A stretch of 64,000 nt of DNA from a candidate division TM6 bacterium GW2011_GWF2_43_87 (GTDB taxonomy: Bacteria > Babelota > Babeliae > Babelales > Babelaceae), in contig LCGZ01000001.1 in the NCBI GenBank assembly GCA_001000065.1, forward strand, positions 124,001 through 188,000, read 5' to 3'. The notes below the pieces were generated by a model that searched no databases, had not been told where the DNA came from, and saw nothing but the letters and a program-made list of their open reading frames with translations. Positions 34,748 to 43,003 of the stretch are shown here, one piece after another. The position numbers and the translations under genes were made by a program. The first letter of the stretch is position 1, and each line of letters opens with the position of its first letter.

Positions 34748-36574
34748 CTAAATAATCTTCGAGATTATAGCACTGGCAGAATCAGAAGTACGGCCTGAGC
34801 CTTGAACGCCTTTGCTCTTTAGGTATGCAGTTACATCGCCCCAATCACGTGCTTGCGCAAGATCAACAGCTGTAAAAGTACCATCTTGACCAGCCATAAG
34901 CAGTTTTATAGCATTCGCTCCCTTATCTTTTTGCGCCGGATTTTCGACTAGTTGCTTTACTATAGCTACATTTCCACCCGCAGCAGCAGCATGTATAGGG
35001 AAAACCTGAATCTCATTAACACCAGACCCTAGACTCTTAATCATCACGTTTGGATCAACCTCTTCTTTAAGAAGCTGCTCAACCATCCCAACCTTTTCAC
35101 CACGAATTGCAAACCATAACGGTGCAACTTTCACAGCCCCTCGTTTGACCAGTGATGAAAGTGCGAACTTTTGATCCTTTAGACGTTTCAACTGAGCTTT
35201 ATCATCATCTCGAACCGCCTTTACGACCTGCTCCTCACGAGAAAGAAGCGCAGGAAAATTATCGGCAAGAAAATCACCTACCGCCTCAAAACCATTGTCA
35301 TATGCCGCCCGAATAGCCGCGTCATCTATTAAGCGAGCTTTCTTATTAACAAGGTAACGGACTGCATCGAGAGAACCTTTTTTAGACGCCTCCAATAAAA
35401 GTTGGTCGTTGCCAGCATGGATATTCACTCCCTTTTCGTCAAGAAGCTTTATCATGCCCACATTGGAAGCTGCATACATAAGCGGCACTAGGCCTACTTT
35501 ATTCTTAACATCCGCTACAGCCCCCGCCTTAAGAAGAAACTGAACCATGTCACTCTGATTTTGCTGAACCGCAAGGTGCAAAAGCGTATTGTCTTCGGCA
35601 TCCTTAAAGCCTACATCCAACCCACTGCTCACAAGCTTTTTTATCAGGTCCCACTCTTTTTTTTCAAGTGCGTAAGGAGCTCGAATGGCAAGAAACGTTT
35701 TATTACGAGCATCGGTTGAAATAAGATAATCAGCCACATCAAAAAATCCATTTTTAAGCGCTTCTTGTATCTCCTTACCGTCTGCGTGGACTTTAAGCCC
35801 CCGTCGAATAAGCTCTTTTACAATAGGCAATGACCCCGCTTTTGCAGCCAGTTCCAAAAGCTTCCCATCGTTTACTTTAATATCTGCACCCGCATCTACC
35901 AACGCAGAAAAAATTTCGGGTTTATTAAATGCAAACAAAATGGGCGTCTCGTCAAAATCGTTTCTGCTATTAAGATCCGCTTTGCGAGCAATCAAAAATT
36001 TAACCTCTGAAAGCAGTCCCGCCTTAACTGCAAGATGAAGCAACCTGTTGCCATTCTCAAATGGCGCATTCACATCAAGCCCTTCCTCGACCTTCTGCCG
36101 CACAATGGTCCAATCTTTTTTCTCAAGAGCCATCTGCGCTTCGGCAAAAAGTATGCCAGGATTTTTTGGATTCGGAGCCTTAAGCTTTTCCGCTATAGCC
36201 GTAAATCCCCCTTTGACAGCCGCTCTGTAAGCTCCCCCATTTGGCTGAACTTGAAGACCCTGCGTCATCAACCAGGTAACAAGTTCATCATTGCCAGCAC
36301 CTGCCGCCAAAACTAAAATATTATCCCCATCGGCTCGTGGATTGACCCCATAAAAAATCAAGGTCTCTGCTATTTGCGTCTTATCACCGGCATAATCAAG
36401 GGCTGTTTTTCCCTTGTCATCTCGTTGATTTAGGGTAGAGGGGGTCGTATCTTGTGCAATTACCTGTTTTACCCTTAGCCAATCATTTGATTTAACCGCA
36501 TCATGCAATGCCGGAGCATAAAGAGCCCCGCTCCCTAGCACACAAAAAACTAATAAAGTACGTAAGCTCTTCAT
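34748..36574 (-). CDS. Exported ankyrin-repeat protein
   Basis: 608 residues from ATG 36574 (GGAGAG upstream). Signal peptide at 1-20 (LLVFCVLGSGALYA). About twelve ankyrin-like units follow, many degenerate; good ones are NRLLHLAVKAGLLSEVKFLI, NTLLHLAVQQNQSDMVQFLL and FPIHAAAAGGNVAIVKQLV. Each outer repeat lacks the inserts found in the 1013-residue protein. A Ser/Ile-rich C-terminus. Ends 11 bp from the convergent MBL-fold gene. A role in protein binding is the only safe statement; target unknown. Confidence 0.87.
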   Translation of the reverse strand: MKSLRTLLVFCVLGSGALYAPALHDAVKSNDWLRVKQVIAQDTTPSTLNQRDDKGKTALDYAGDKTQIAETLIFYGVNPRADGDNILVLAAGAGNDELVTWLMTQGLQVQPNGGAYRAAVKGGFTAIAEKLKAPNPKNPGILFAEAQMALEKKDWTIVRQKVEEGLDVNAPFENGNRLLHLAVKAGLLSEVKFLIARKADLNSRNDFDETPILFAFNKPEIFSALVDAGADIKVNDGKLLELAAKAGSLPIVKELIRRGLKVHADGKEIQEALKNGFFDVADYLISTDARNKTFLAIRAPYALEKKEWDLIKKLVSSGLDVGFKDAEDNTLLHLAVQQNQSDMVQFLLKAGAVADVKNKVGLVPLMYAASNVGMIKLLDEKGVNIHAGNDQLLLEASKKGSLDAVRYLVNKKARLIDDAAIRAAYDNGFEAVGDFLADNFPALLSREEQVVKAVRDDDKAQLKRLKDQKFALSSLVKRGAVKVAPLWFAIRGEKVGMVEQLLKEEVDPNVMIKSLGSGVNEIQVFPIHAAAAGGNVAIVKQLVENPAQKDKGANAIKLLMAGQDGTFTAVDLAQARDWGDVTAYLKSKGVQGSGRTSDSASAIISKII

Positions 36575-36651
36575 CACAACTCTCTCCCTTTTTTCCCAAC
36601 TTCGTCCCCCCAGCCCTACTCTAAAGGCCAGGGGAACCTTTTTAATGCCGT

Positions 36652-37563
36652 TTAAAAGTAATGCTTTGTGAGATAGGCACGCCCTGAATCCCCAAAAATC
36701 ATGACTATCATGTCGTCTGAAGACAAATTTTTTGAATATTCATATGCAGCGTAAGCAACCGCACCACTAGACCCACCCACCAAAAAGCCATGCTTTCTAG
36801 CTAATGTTTTTAACATTGCGATAGCATGTTCATCCGAAACTCCAATAAAGGTATCAATAGGCGCCTTTTCTAAGTGAGGAGAATCAAAATCAACACCCAA
36901 TCCCTCAAGCTTATATGGCTTTGGATTGCCCTTAGTATGGAGATAAGAATTTTCCGCATCAACCCCCACAACTACAACATCACTAGAGCGCTCTTTGAGA
37001 TATTTCCCTGCACCGCTCACCGTACCGCAACTGCCTACGGCTCCAAAAAAGTGTGTTAACTGACCATCCGTCTGATTCCATACCTCAGGACCAAGACCAT
37101 AATAGTGAGCCCGAGGATTATCAGGATTAAAATACTGAGCAATCATAAAAGAATTGGGCGTTTCCTTATGTATGCGCACAGCCGTGGCATAATATCCTAC
37201 AGGATCATCCAACTTTTCTGTCGGTTTACACGCAACCACACGAGCCCCATACGCCGCCAAAGTGTCCTGTTTTTCCTGACTCACCTTCTCAGACACGGTA
37301 ATAATCACGTTATAGCCTTTTATGGCCCCAATCATAGCTGTTGCAATGCCTTGATTTCCAGAAGATGCTTCTATAATAGTTCCACCCGGTCTCAACTTGC
37401 CCGTACGCTCGGCCTCTGCAATCATGTACGCTGCAGAACGATCTTTAATACTGCCTGCAGGATTAAGGTATTCCAGCTTTGCATAAATGCGAGGCGGTGT
37501 TCCAAAATTAACCGCTACTAAAGGAGTATGGCCAATTGCATGAACCAGACTTTCATATTTCAT
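36652..37563 (-). CDS. Cysteine synthase-like PLP-dependent enzyme
   Basis: 303 residues from ATG 37563, which follows AGGGGAT; the longer frame from 37602 has no better site. A beta-family fold-type II PLP enzyme: GHTPLV, the PLP lysine in NPAGSIKDRSA, EASSGNQGIA (phosphate and substrate loop), AVGSCGTVSGAGKYL (phosphate-binding glycines) and GGSSGAVAYAA. It matches O-acetylserine sulfhydrylase or cystathionine beta-synthase; no C-terminal CBS domains. Cysteine synthesis is unexpected in a nutrient-dependent genome, so sulfide-related or other beta-replacement roles should be kept open. Monocistronic by spacing. Confidence 0.88.
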   Translation of the reverse strand: MKYESLVHAIGHTPLVAVNFGTPPRIYAKLEYLNPAGSIKDRSAAYMIAEAERTGKLRPGGTIIEASSGNQGIATAMIGAIKGYNVIITVSEKVSQEKQDTLAAYGARVVACKPTEKLDDPVGYYATAVRIHKETPNSFMIAQYFNPDNPRAHYYGLGPEVWNQTDGQLTHFFGAVGSCGTVSGAGKYLKERSSDVVVVGVDAENSYLHTKGNPKPYKLEGLGVDFDSPHLEKAPIDTFIGVSDEHAIAMLKTLARKHGFLVGGSSGAVAYAAYEYSKNLSSDDMIVMIFGDSGRAYLTKHYF

Positions 37564-37670
37564 AGTAACATCCCCTAAGTATGTAACGTTATGTTTATCC
37601 ACTATAAGTATAAGGTGCTTGGTGTAGTTCCTGCAAGATTCCCTTACAAAACGCCAAAAACCTCTCGCCT

Positions 37671-38609
37671 TTAAAAAAATATAAGAAGTCCAATAGAAAC
37701 CAGAAAGCCATAGATAACATTGGTATCAATCAACGTCTGTGCCGTTATACTGGTCTTAGACAACAATGAGTACTGGTCAGGATGACGCGCAATCTGTAGA
37801 CATGCCGCCGAAGCCGTCCGACCAGAACTAATCCCCAATCCCACAGTACATAATCCTATGGAAATAGCAGAGGAAATAGACAAAATCCCCTCAATAGCCT
37901 GAGCCCTAAAGAGAAGCATCAAAGAAATTACTAGGGCAAACAAAACAGGCGTTTCAATAATAGCCAAACTCATAAGCGCAAACGAAAAAATACGACTGTA
38001 AGCTCCGCGATTTATCCCAACACTCTCACACGTACTTGCACCAAAAAAAGCAACTCCCAACGCAGGACCTATAGAACCCAGTCCCAGCGCTAGCCCACTC
38101 GCAAATAGTTTTAGCCCCACAGCCATTTCAACTGCACCTGCAGCATTCGTTAGCAAGAACATACCAATCATCAAACCAAAAATAGTAGGAGTTTGAGCTA
38201 TAGAAAGCGTAAGAAAGAGAAGATACGTAATTCTTTGAGTAAAGAGAGGTTGACGACTAACCGCTTCAAACGCCCGTCTTATGGGATATGAAGATGCTAA
38301 TCCCACAACGCATGCAGGTATCGCTATCGCAAAAGCCGCACCCAATTGGCCAAAAGAATGCGCCAATGTAACCGGCATATCTTTCACAATCATAAAACAG
38401 ATCAACGTTGAAAAAAGCGCTGCGGTCTCTGTCAAAGCCAATGCCACCATCAAAATTTTGCCCAAAGATCCTCGAACCGACGGTTGAATATTCAACGCAT
38501 CGATAGCCGCCTTACTAGACAGAGCTTGTCCAATCGCCGTTCCTGCTATAGGAAAAGTTATTGTAACCACTGCCGCAAGATAATGTACCACGACAACTGA
38601 ATTTATCAT
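37671..38609 (-). CDS. atpE: ATP synthase F0 c-subunit, four fused hairpins
   Basis: 312 residues made of four c-subunit-like helical hairpins. Each has a small-residue helix, a polar loop and a second helix with the ion-binding position: Glu61 (ALTETAALF), Gln139 (SIAQTPTIF), Glu219 (AIIETPVLF) and Asp295 (LIDTNVIYG). The spacings are 78, 80 and 76 residues. The loop of hairpin 2 has the typical RQP and hairpin 4 has RHP. So three of four sites keep a carboxylate. Ordinary bacterial c-subunits have one hairpin of ~80 residues; concatenated ones are known mostly in V- and A-type rotors. It follows atpB by 24 bp, with AGGAAG upstream of ATG 38609, and the frame has no break. Confidence 0.88.
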   Translation of the reverse strand: MINSVVVVHYLAAVVTITFPIAGTAIGQALSSKAAIDALNIQPSVRGSLGKILMVALALTETAALFSTLICFMIVKDMPVTLAHSFGQLGAAFAIAIPACVVGLASSYPIRRAFEAVSRQPLFTQRITYLLFLTLSIAQTPTIFGLMIGMFLLTNAAGAVEMAVGLKLFASGLALGLGSIGPALGVAFFGASTCESVGINRGAYSRIFSFALMSLAIIETPVLFALVISLMLLFRAQAIEGILSISSAISIGLCTVGLGISSGRTASAACLQIARHPDQYSLLSKTSITAQTLIDTNVIYGFLVSIGLLIFF

Positions 38610-38633
38610 TGAGATATCTTCCTAAAACAGATC

Positions 38634-39485
38634 CTACTTTTCCGGCGACGCATGCGATGCATGAGCAGACTCATCACCACTTTGAAGAACCATTGATATA
38701 TAAGTCAAGCTAAGCGTAGAAAAAACAAATGCCTGAATAAACGCCTCAAACAGACCAAAAAAGAGTGCCACAATAAGGTTTATACCCGTAACAAGAGCAA
38801 GCGTCTGCCCAAGCCACCCCATATTAGACGCGGCCCCCTTCAGCAACATAGATATAACCGAGCCACCAAAAATATTCCCAAAAAGACGCAATGAAAGCGA
38901 CATAAGACTCGACAACTTACTAAGTAATTCTAGAGGAAGCGAAAAACAACCTATAATAAGATTCAAAATTCCCTTAAATACAGCTAAAATAACCGTAAAA
39001 AATGTAATCTTACCACCAGGAAAAAGCGTCAAAGGCATCTTAAAATATTCCAAAAAGAACGAAACGGGACCATGCGCCCGAACCGCTTCTGTTTGCGTAT
39101 AAAAAAAAGAAATCACCCCTAATGCAAAGGTTGTACTAAGATCTTTGGTCGGCTCTTCAAGCCCTGGAATCACCACCAATGCGTTACAGATAGCTATGTA
39201 AATAAAAAGGGATGCAACATAATAAAAATAAGGTGCATGGAAACGACCTACCCCCTGAACTACCATGCTCTCAAAACTACGAAGAATAACGACCACAATA
39301 TGGCCGCCAACCGATTCTGGTCGTTGCAACAACCACCTACCAACCAGTGCAAAAACTAAAACAAATCCTAATGCCGCCCAGGTGCAAATCAAAGTCTCTT
39401 TATTAAATGCAAAAAAATCAGATGTTATGCCAAAAGGCGCCAGCACATTCCATTTCTCAGCATGACCGAATAAACTGTCGCTCAT
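38634..39485 (-). CDS. atpB: ATP synthase F0 subunit a
   Basis: 283 residues, five to six transmembrane helices. The essential stator arginine is present in SLRLFGNIFGG (Arg200), and the last helix has EAFIQAFVFSTLSLTYISM with its conserved Gln. This identifies an F-type, not a V/A-type, subunit a. It conducts ions past the c-ring. GGGGGAT precedes ATG 39485. The gene is between an 84-residue membrane protein and the four-hairpin c-subunit; b, delta, alpha, gamma, beta and epsilon are not in this window. Confidence 0.94.
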   Translation of the reverse strand: MSDSLFGHAEKWNVLAPFGITSDFFAFNKETLICTWAALGFVLVFALVGRWLLQRPESVGGHIVVVILRSFESMVVQGVGRFHAPYFYYVASLFIYIAICNALVVIPGLEEPTKDLSTTFALGVISFFYTQTEAVRAHGPVSFFLEYFKMPLTLFPGGKITFFTVILAVFKGILNLIIGCFSLPLELLSKLSSLMSLSLRLFGNIFGGSVISMLLKGAASNMGWLGQTLALVTGINLIVALFFGLFEAFIQAFVFSTLSLTYISMVLQSGDESAHASHASPEK

Positions 39486-39520
39486 GATCTTTAGATCCCC
39501 CGTAGCTTTTAATCTCTTTT

Positions 39521-39775
39521 TTAAAACCTTCGGCGCACCAAAAAAGTCCCAACTACTACAAGGACAAAGAGCGTCACCATGAGTATACTCCTGGGCAATG
39601 GTGAATTCAATACCACAAAGAGAAAAAGTGCCGCAGAAATAACACGCATACCACTAAAAAGTCCACGGTAAAAGGGCGAAACAGAGGTGGGATCACTAGG
39701 AGAAACATAGGCTGTTGAACAAAGAATCCCCGCAACCAACGGAAGAAAAAAAAGTTCGATAAACCATACAACCAT
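39521..39775 (-). CDS. Small two-to-three-helix membrane protein preceding atpB
   Basis: 84 residues from ATG 39775 (AGGGG seven bases upstream). It has three hydrophobic stretches: VVWFIELFFLPLVAGILCST, ISAALFLFVVL and ILMVTLFVLVVVGTFLV. Its position just before atpB is where AtpI or other ATP synthase assembly proteins are coded, and it may have that role, but no sequence signature of AtpI is evident. A hairpin in its leader covers the ribosome binding site. Confidence 0.6.
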   Translation of the reverse strand: MVVWFIELFFLPLVAGILCSTAYVSPSDPTSVSPFYRGLFSGMRVISAALFLFVVLNSPLPRSILMVTLFVLVVVGTFLVRRRF

Positions 39776-39783
39776 AACGACAC

Positions 39784-39801
39784 CCCTCAAAAAAATGAGG
39801 G
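39784..39801 (-). promoter_or_regulatory. Hairpin sequestering the ribosome binding site of the atp gene group
   Basis: On the minus strand CCCTCA and TGAGGG pair around six T. The 3' arm contains the GAGGGG that serves ATG 39775, so folding would hide it from the ribosome. Confidence 0.5.
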
Positions 39802-39865
39802 AGCCGCATCACCTATTTAAAGTGAAAACAGCTCCCAATTATTTCTATAGTAAGAAAAGCGGGTA

Positions 39866-41299
39866 TTAACCCAACTTCTTTATACCACGATATTTCCAAT
39901 ACTCATGGATAACCGCGTTTGACCCTGTCACTACAACAAGACCATGCCGCTCATCCACGGTTGCTTTTGCAGCTTCAAAAGCTTGTGCAAAAGAGACAAA
40001 TGCCGTAGCTTTCATTTTCTTACTCTTGATATCACTGACTACATGCTCTACGCTCCAGGTGGCATCTTCGCCGTTCCCAGGAGTAACCGAGTTATCAACA
40101 GGACATACAAAAGCTTGGCCTGCAGTCTTCTTAAAGAAATACCTCAGAGCCTTAAGAAACTCCTCACTATGCAACGTATTCTTACTGGCGCCTATAATGA
40201 CGGTAAGACCCTTTATAGGACGCTGATAGTGGAAGAGACGAATTCCAAGAAGCAAATTTTCAAGCGCATCAAGATTATCAGCGCTATCTAACAGAACCGA
40301 AGGTTTCTCTTTATCAAAAAGCTGAAACTTGGATGGCAGAGTATTTATATTCTCTTTCCAAAACTGATCGATTGTCTTTTTAGGATTTAGACGAGCAAGC
40401 CGCTTCGCTTCTAAAGTAGGTCTGCCTCGTTGACCCTTCTGTTTAATTAACAAAGAATCGTTAACGATAGTAGCATCACTTGCAACAGAACTATTCATAT
40501 AAAGCGACGCAATGCGCTCTGCAAGAGCAGCACAACGTCCATGAAGTTGCTCAAATGGATAGACCAATGGTGATAGTTTACGAATAGGCATTGCCCATTG
40601 ACCACCCTGCGCCACGGTAATATCTTCCATCATCTGGAGGTGCGCTTTAATCTGATCGCCAGAAACCACGTGCGTCCCAGACTTTACAACGCCGACCATC
40701 TCAACCAAAGAAGCTTTAAGCTCCTCAGCAGTGACGCCGACCTTATCAGGGGTTACGCGGGTAATTGCAACCACTTTTGCGTTACAAATATTAACAGGAT
40801 TGTGTGCACCACCCTCATGGGATTCAAGCACAGCTACATCAGCCTTCTGCTCTTCAAAAAACAGCAACGACATCATAGTCAAAATTTCACTGCTATTGCA
40901 GCTCAATCCCAACCGGTCAACTGCATCTATAACAGAGTTGCCAAAATCCGTGAAAGATTTATTCGGAATATAGGCCTGATTAAGCGTTATACGCTCGTTA
41001 TAAGTTAGAATATGGGGTGCAATAAAGGCACCTACAGCAAGCCCTTCTGACTGCAAAAGCTTAGTAGCAAAATGCGCCGTTAGACTCTTGCCATTTGTTC
41101 CACAAATAATAATGGCATCTCTTTTTTTAGAAATAGAACCAAATTCACAGTCAAGAAGTGTCATACGCTCAAGCGTCTTATTCACATCACCGGTTTTCCA
41201 ATGCTCATTGAGATAAGCGACTACCTCTTGGTAGTTCCGCTGCTTTAAAGGCGTCGAGCTCTGCTCGCGACTCTCCCTCTTGATTCGAGATGTATCCAT
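39866..41299 (-). CDS. Divergent FolC-like Mur-ligase-superfamily protein
   Basis: 477 residues from ATG 41299 (GGAG seven bases upstream; TTG 41311 is a poor alternative). Resembles folylpolyglutamate/dihydrofolate synthase: P-loop CGTNGKSLTAHF, then SPHILTYNERI-like APHILTYNERI, and a C-terminal LDSADN-x-ENL and GASKN block. Two family hallmarks are altered: the GGRLDATN region reads EGGAHNPVN, and the later NI-DHxxxLG/KAGI stretch reads VTPDKVGV/MVGV. The catalytic metal and carbamylated Lys sites may thus be lost. It may act on another substrate. Precedes the atp genes by 91 bp on the same strand. Confidence 0.75.
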   Translation of the reverse strand: MDTSRIKRESREQSSTPLKQRNYQEVVAYLNEHWKTGDVNKTLERMTLLDCEFGSISKKRDAIIICGTNGKSLTAHFATKLLQSEGLAVGAFIAPHILTYNERITLNQAYIPNKSFTDFGNSVIDAVDRLGLSCNSSEILTMMSLLFFEEQKADVAVLESHEGGAHNPVNICNAKVVAITRVTPDKVGVTAEELKASLVEMVGVVKSGTHVVSGDQIKAHLQMMEDITVAQGGQWAMPIRKLSPLVYPFEQLHGRCAALAERIASLYMNSSVASDATIVNDSLLIKQKGQRGRPTLEAKRLARLNPKKTIDQFWKENINTLPSKFQLFDKEKPSVLLDSADNLDALENLLLGIRLFHYQRPIKGLTVIIGASKNTLHSEEFLKALRYFFKKTAGQAFVCPVDNSVTPGNGEDATWSVEHVVSDIKSKKMKATAFVSFAQAFEAAKATVDERHGLVVVTGSNAVIHEYWKYRGIKKLG

Positions 41300-41510
41300 T
41301 CGATTCTCCAAAATTCATGATCGTTACGTTTGTTTAGGTAAAAGACACTGCTTCTGTCTAACAAGACTCTTATTTAGTCTTATTAGCATTAATTTACCAG
41401 AAAAAATAGAAACGTCAAACTTCCAATAGGAAATTCTGAGGTTTAAACCCTCAATTTTTGAATTAAAAGATCAGTAATTTTCGCATATAATGCCTATTCC
41501 TAGACAAAAA

Positions 41511-42302
41511 TCAAACTGCAAAAATAAATATATTTAAATGGAAACAGAAAGACAAAAAGAGTTCCATAAAAGCACCGAGCGCCAAAAAAGCCCCAAAAGG
41601 AATTGGGGTATCTCTATATGCCTTGCCAGATAAAATCAGAATACTACCAACCAAGGCTCCAAAAATTGACGCAATAAACAGCGAAGCCCACACCCCCATA
41701 AAACCCGTAAACGCTCCTATGGTAGCCAATAGCTCAAGATCGCCCTGCCCCATCCCCTCTCGCCTTGTAAGCCAGAAGAATATCCACCGAACCAAAGCAA
41801 GCACCGCATAACCCGCGATCGTCGCCCCCACAGAATGCGCCACAGATAAAGGCAACCATCCCTGCCACGCACAGACCCATCCCACAGGGATCAGGACCAG
41901 GGTACAATACCTAACAATCAGCAAGCTCTCTATGTCGGTTCTAATCGTAATGATTAAAGCAGAAAGGAAAAGCGCATAAGCAAAAAAATAACGCTCTGGA
42001 GCCAGCGCTGCCAATGCCAAAAAGCTTATAAGAGATAAAAACTCCACCAGAGGGTAGAGCCACGAAATGGTTTTTTTGCACGTCCTACAACGTCCACGCA
42101 AAAAAACCCACGAAATTAGTGGTAAAAGTTCATACCAGACCAATTGACGATCACAGTACGGACAATGAGACCGCTTCCTAAAAAACGGTACGTCAAACAC
42201 CAAACGAAAAGCAATGACATTCAAAAAAGAACCCCAGCAAAGTGCCACTAAAGCACCCCACACCCACCACAGGAACTCTATGTCAGAAAACCCGTAGCTC
42301 AT
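41511..42302 (-). CDS. pilD: Type IV prepilin peptidase/methyltransferase
   Basis: 263-residue inner-membrane aspartic protease that cleaves and N-methylates prepilins or pseudopilins. The N-terminal methyltransferase part contains the zinc-type CPYC...CRTC pair, then GSFLNVIAFR. The two catalytic aspartates are in RTDIES and GMGQGDLELLA. Full length with eight hydrophobic segments. ATG 42302 overlaps the rbfA stop (42299-42302) in ATGA. No pilin genes lie nearby, so its substrates are elsewhere. Confidence 0.93.
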   Translation of the reverse strand: MSYGFSDIEFLWWVWGALVALCWGSFLNVIAFRLVFDVPFFRKRSHCPYCDRQLVWYELLPLISWVFLRGRCRTCKKTISWLYPLVEFLSLISFLALAALAPERYFFAYALFLSALIITIRTDIESLLIVRYCTLVLIPVGWVCAWQGWLPLSVAHSVGATIAGYAVLALVRWIFFWLTRREGMGQGDLELLATIGAFTGFMGVWASLFIASIFGALVGSILILSGKAYRDTPIPFGAFLALGAFMELFLSFCFHLNIFIFAV

Positions 42303-42655
42303 TCTTCTTTTACGCGCTCCAAAAGCTGCTCAATCGCCAGCTGCTTTACCAGTTGACTGTCAAAACGAAAAACGATATCAGGAACGTATTTCCCCGAAAC
42401 CTCACGCGCCAGTGCGGCACGCAACGACGGTTTATACAGAATCAGTTGACTAAGCACCTGTTTAAAGTGCTCTTCACCCTGCTCACTGTAAAAATAAACC
42501 GTGCATATGCTTTTGTTCGCATTCAATTCGATGCGATTAACAAAAACGCCCTGAATTTGCGGGTCATCCAACGCCTGCTGAGTAAGAAGCTTTGCAATAA
42601 CCTTCTGAAGCAGCGATTCTCTACGCGCTCTTTTAATCTGATCAACAGGTCTCAT
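42299..42655 (-). CDS. rbfA: Ribosome-binding factor A
   Basis: 118 residues with the single KH-like RbfA fold: RARRESLLQKVIAKLL, a strand with VNRIELNANKSICTVYF, and REVSGKYVPDIVFRFD near the C-terminus. It assists maturation of the 30S subunit. It is downstream of rpsU with a 1-bp gap and translationally coupled to pilD. Confidence 0.9.
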   Translation of the reverse strand: MRPVDQIKRARRESLLQKVIAKLLTQQALDDPQIQGVFVNRIELNANKSICTVYFYSEQGEEHFKQVLSQLILYKPSLRAALAREVSGKYVPDIVFRFDSQLVKQLAIEQLLERVKEE

Positions 42656-42656
42656 A

Positions 42657-42869
42657 TTAAATCAGTTTGTGAGCCGCCATGCGGATCCAGTTCTGCTTGA
42701 TGGCGCGCATGCGACGCTTACGGCGTTTTTGGGATTCCGGTTCAAAATAAATTAACCGTTTCATGTCACGAACTATGCCTTCACGCTCGCTGCGCTTCTT
42801 AAGCTGCCGTAAAGCACGTTCGATATTGTGGTCATTAACCATTACTACGAGATTTGCTTTTTTGCTCAT
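42657..42869 (-). CDS. rpsU: 30S ribosomal protein S21
   Basis: 70 residues, basic: VMVNDHNIERALRQLKKR followed by the Arg/Lys-rich RKRRMRAIKQ tail, characteristic of S21. First gene of an rpsU-rbfA-pilD operon. Confidence 0.94.
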   Translation of the reverse strand: MSKKANLVVMVNDHNIERALRQLKKRSEREGIVRDMKRLIYFEPESQKRRKRRMRAIKQNWIRMAAHKLI

Positions 42870-43003
42870 GTAAACTATCGCGTCCTGTCGAAAAAAGATT
42901 TAAAAACAATCCTGTCTACTAACGTATTAATTGTATCGAGTTCCCAACCAAATGTCTAGGCTATTAGCCGCTGATTTTTCTTTCTAATGGTCTTGATCTC
43001 AAC

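Noticed and set aside
41455-41500. Hairpin TGAGG/CCTCA with T-run and a TATAAT downstream of pilD
   Set aside because: The stem is only five pairs and points to no gene on the plus strand; on the minus strand no T-run follows.
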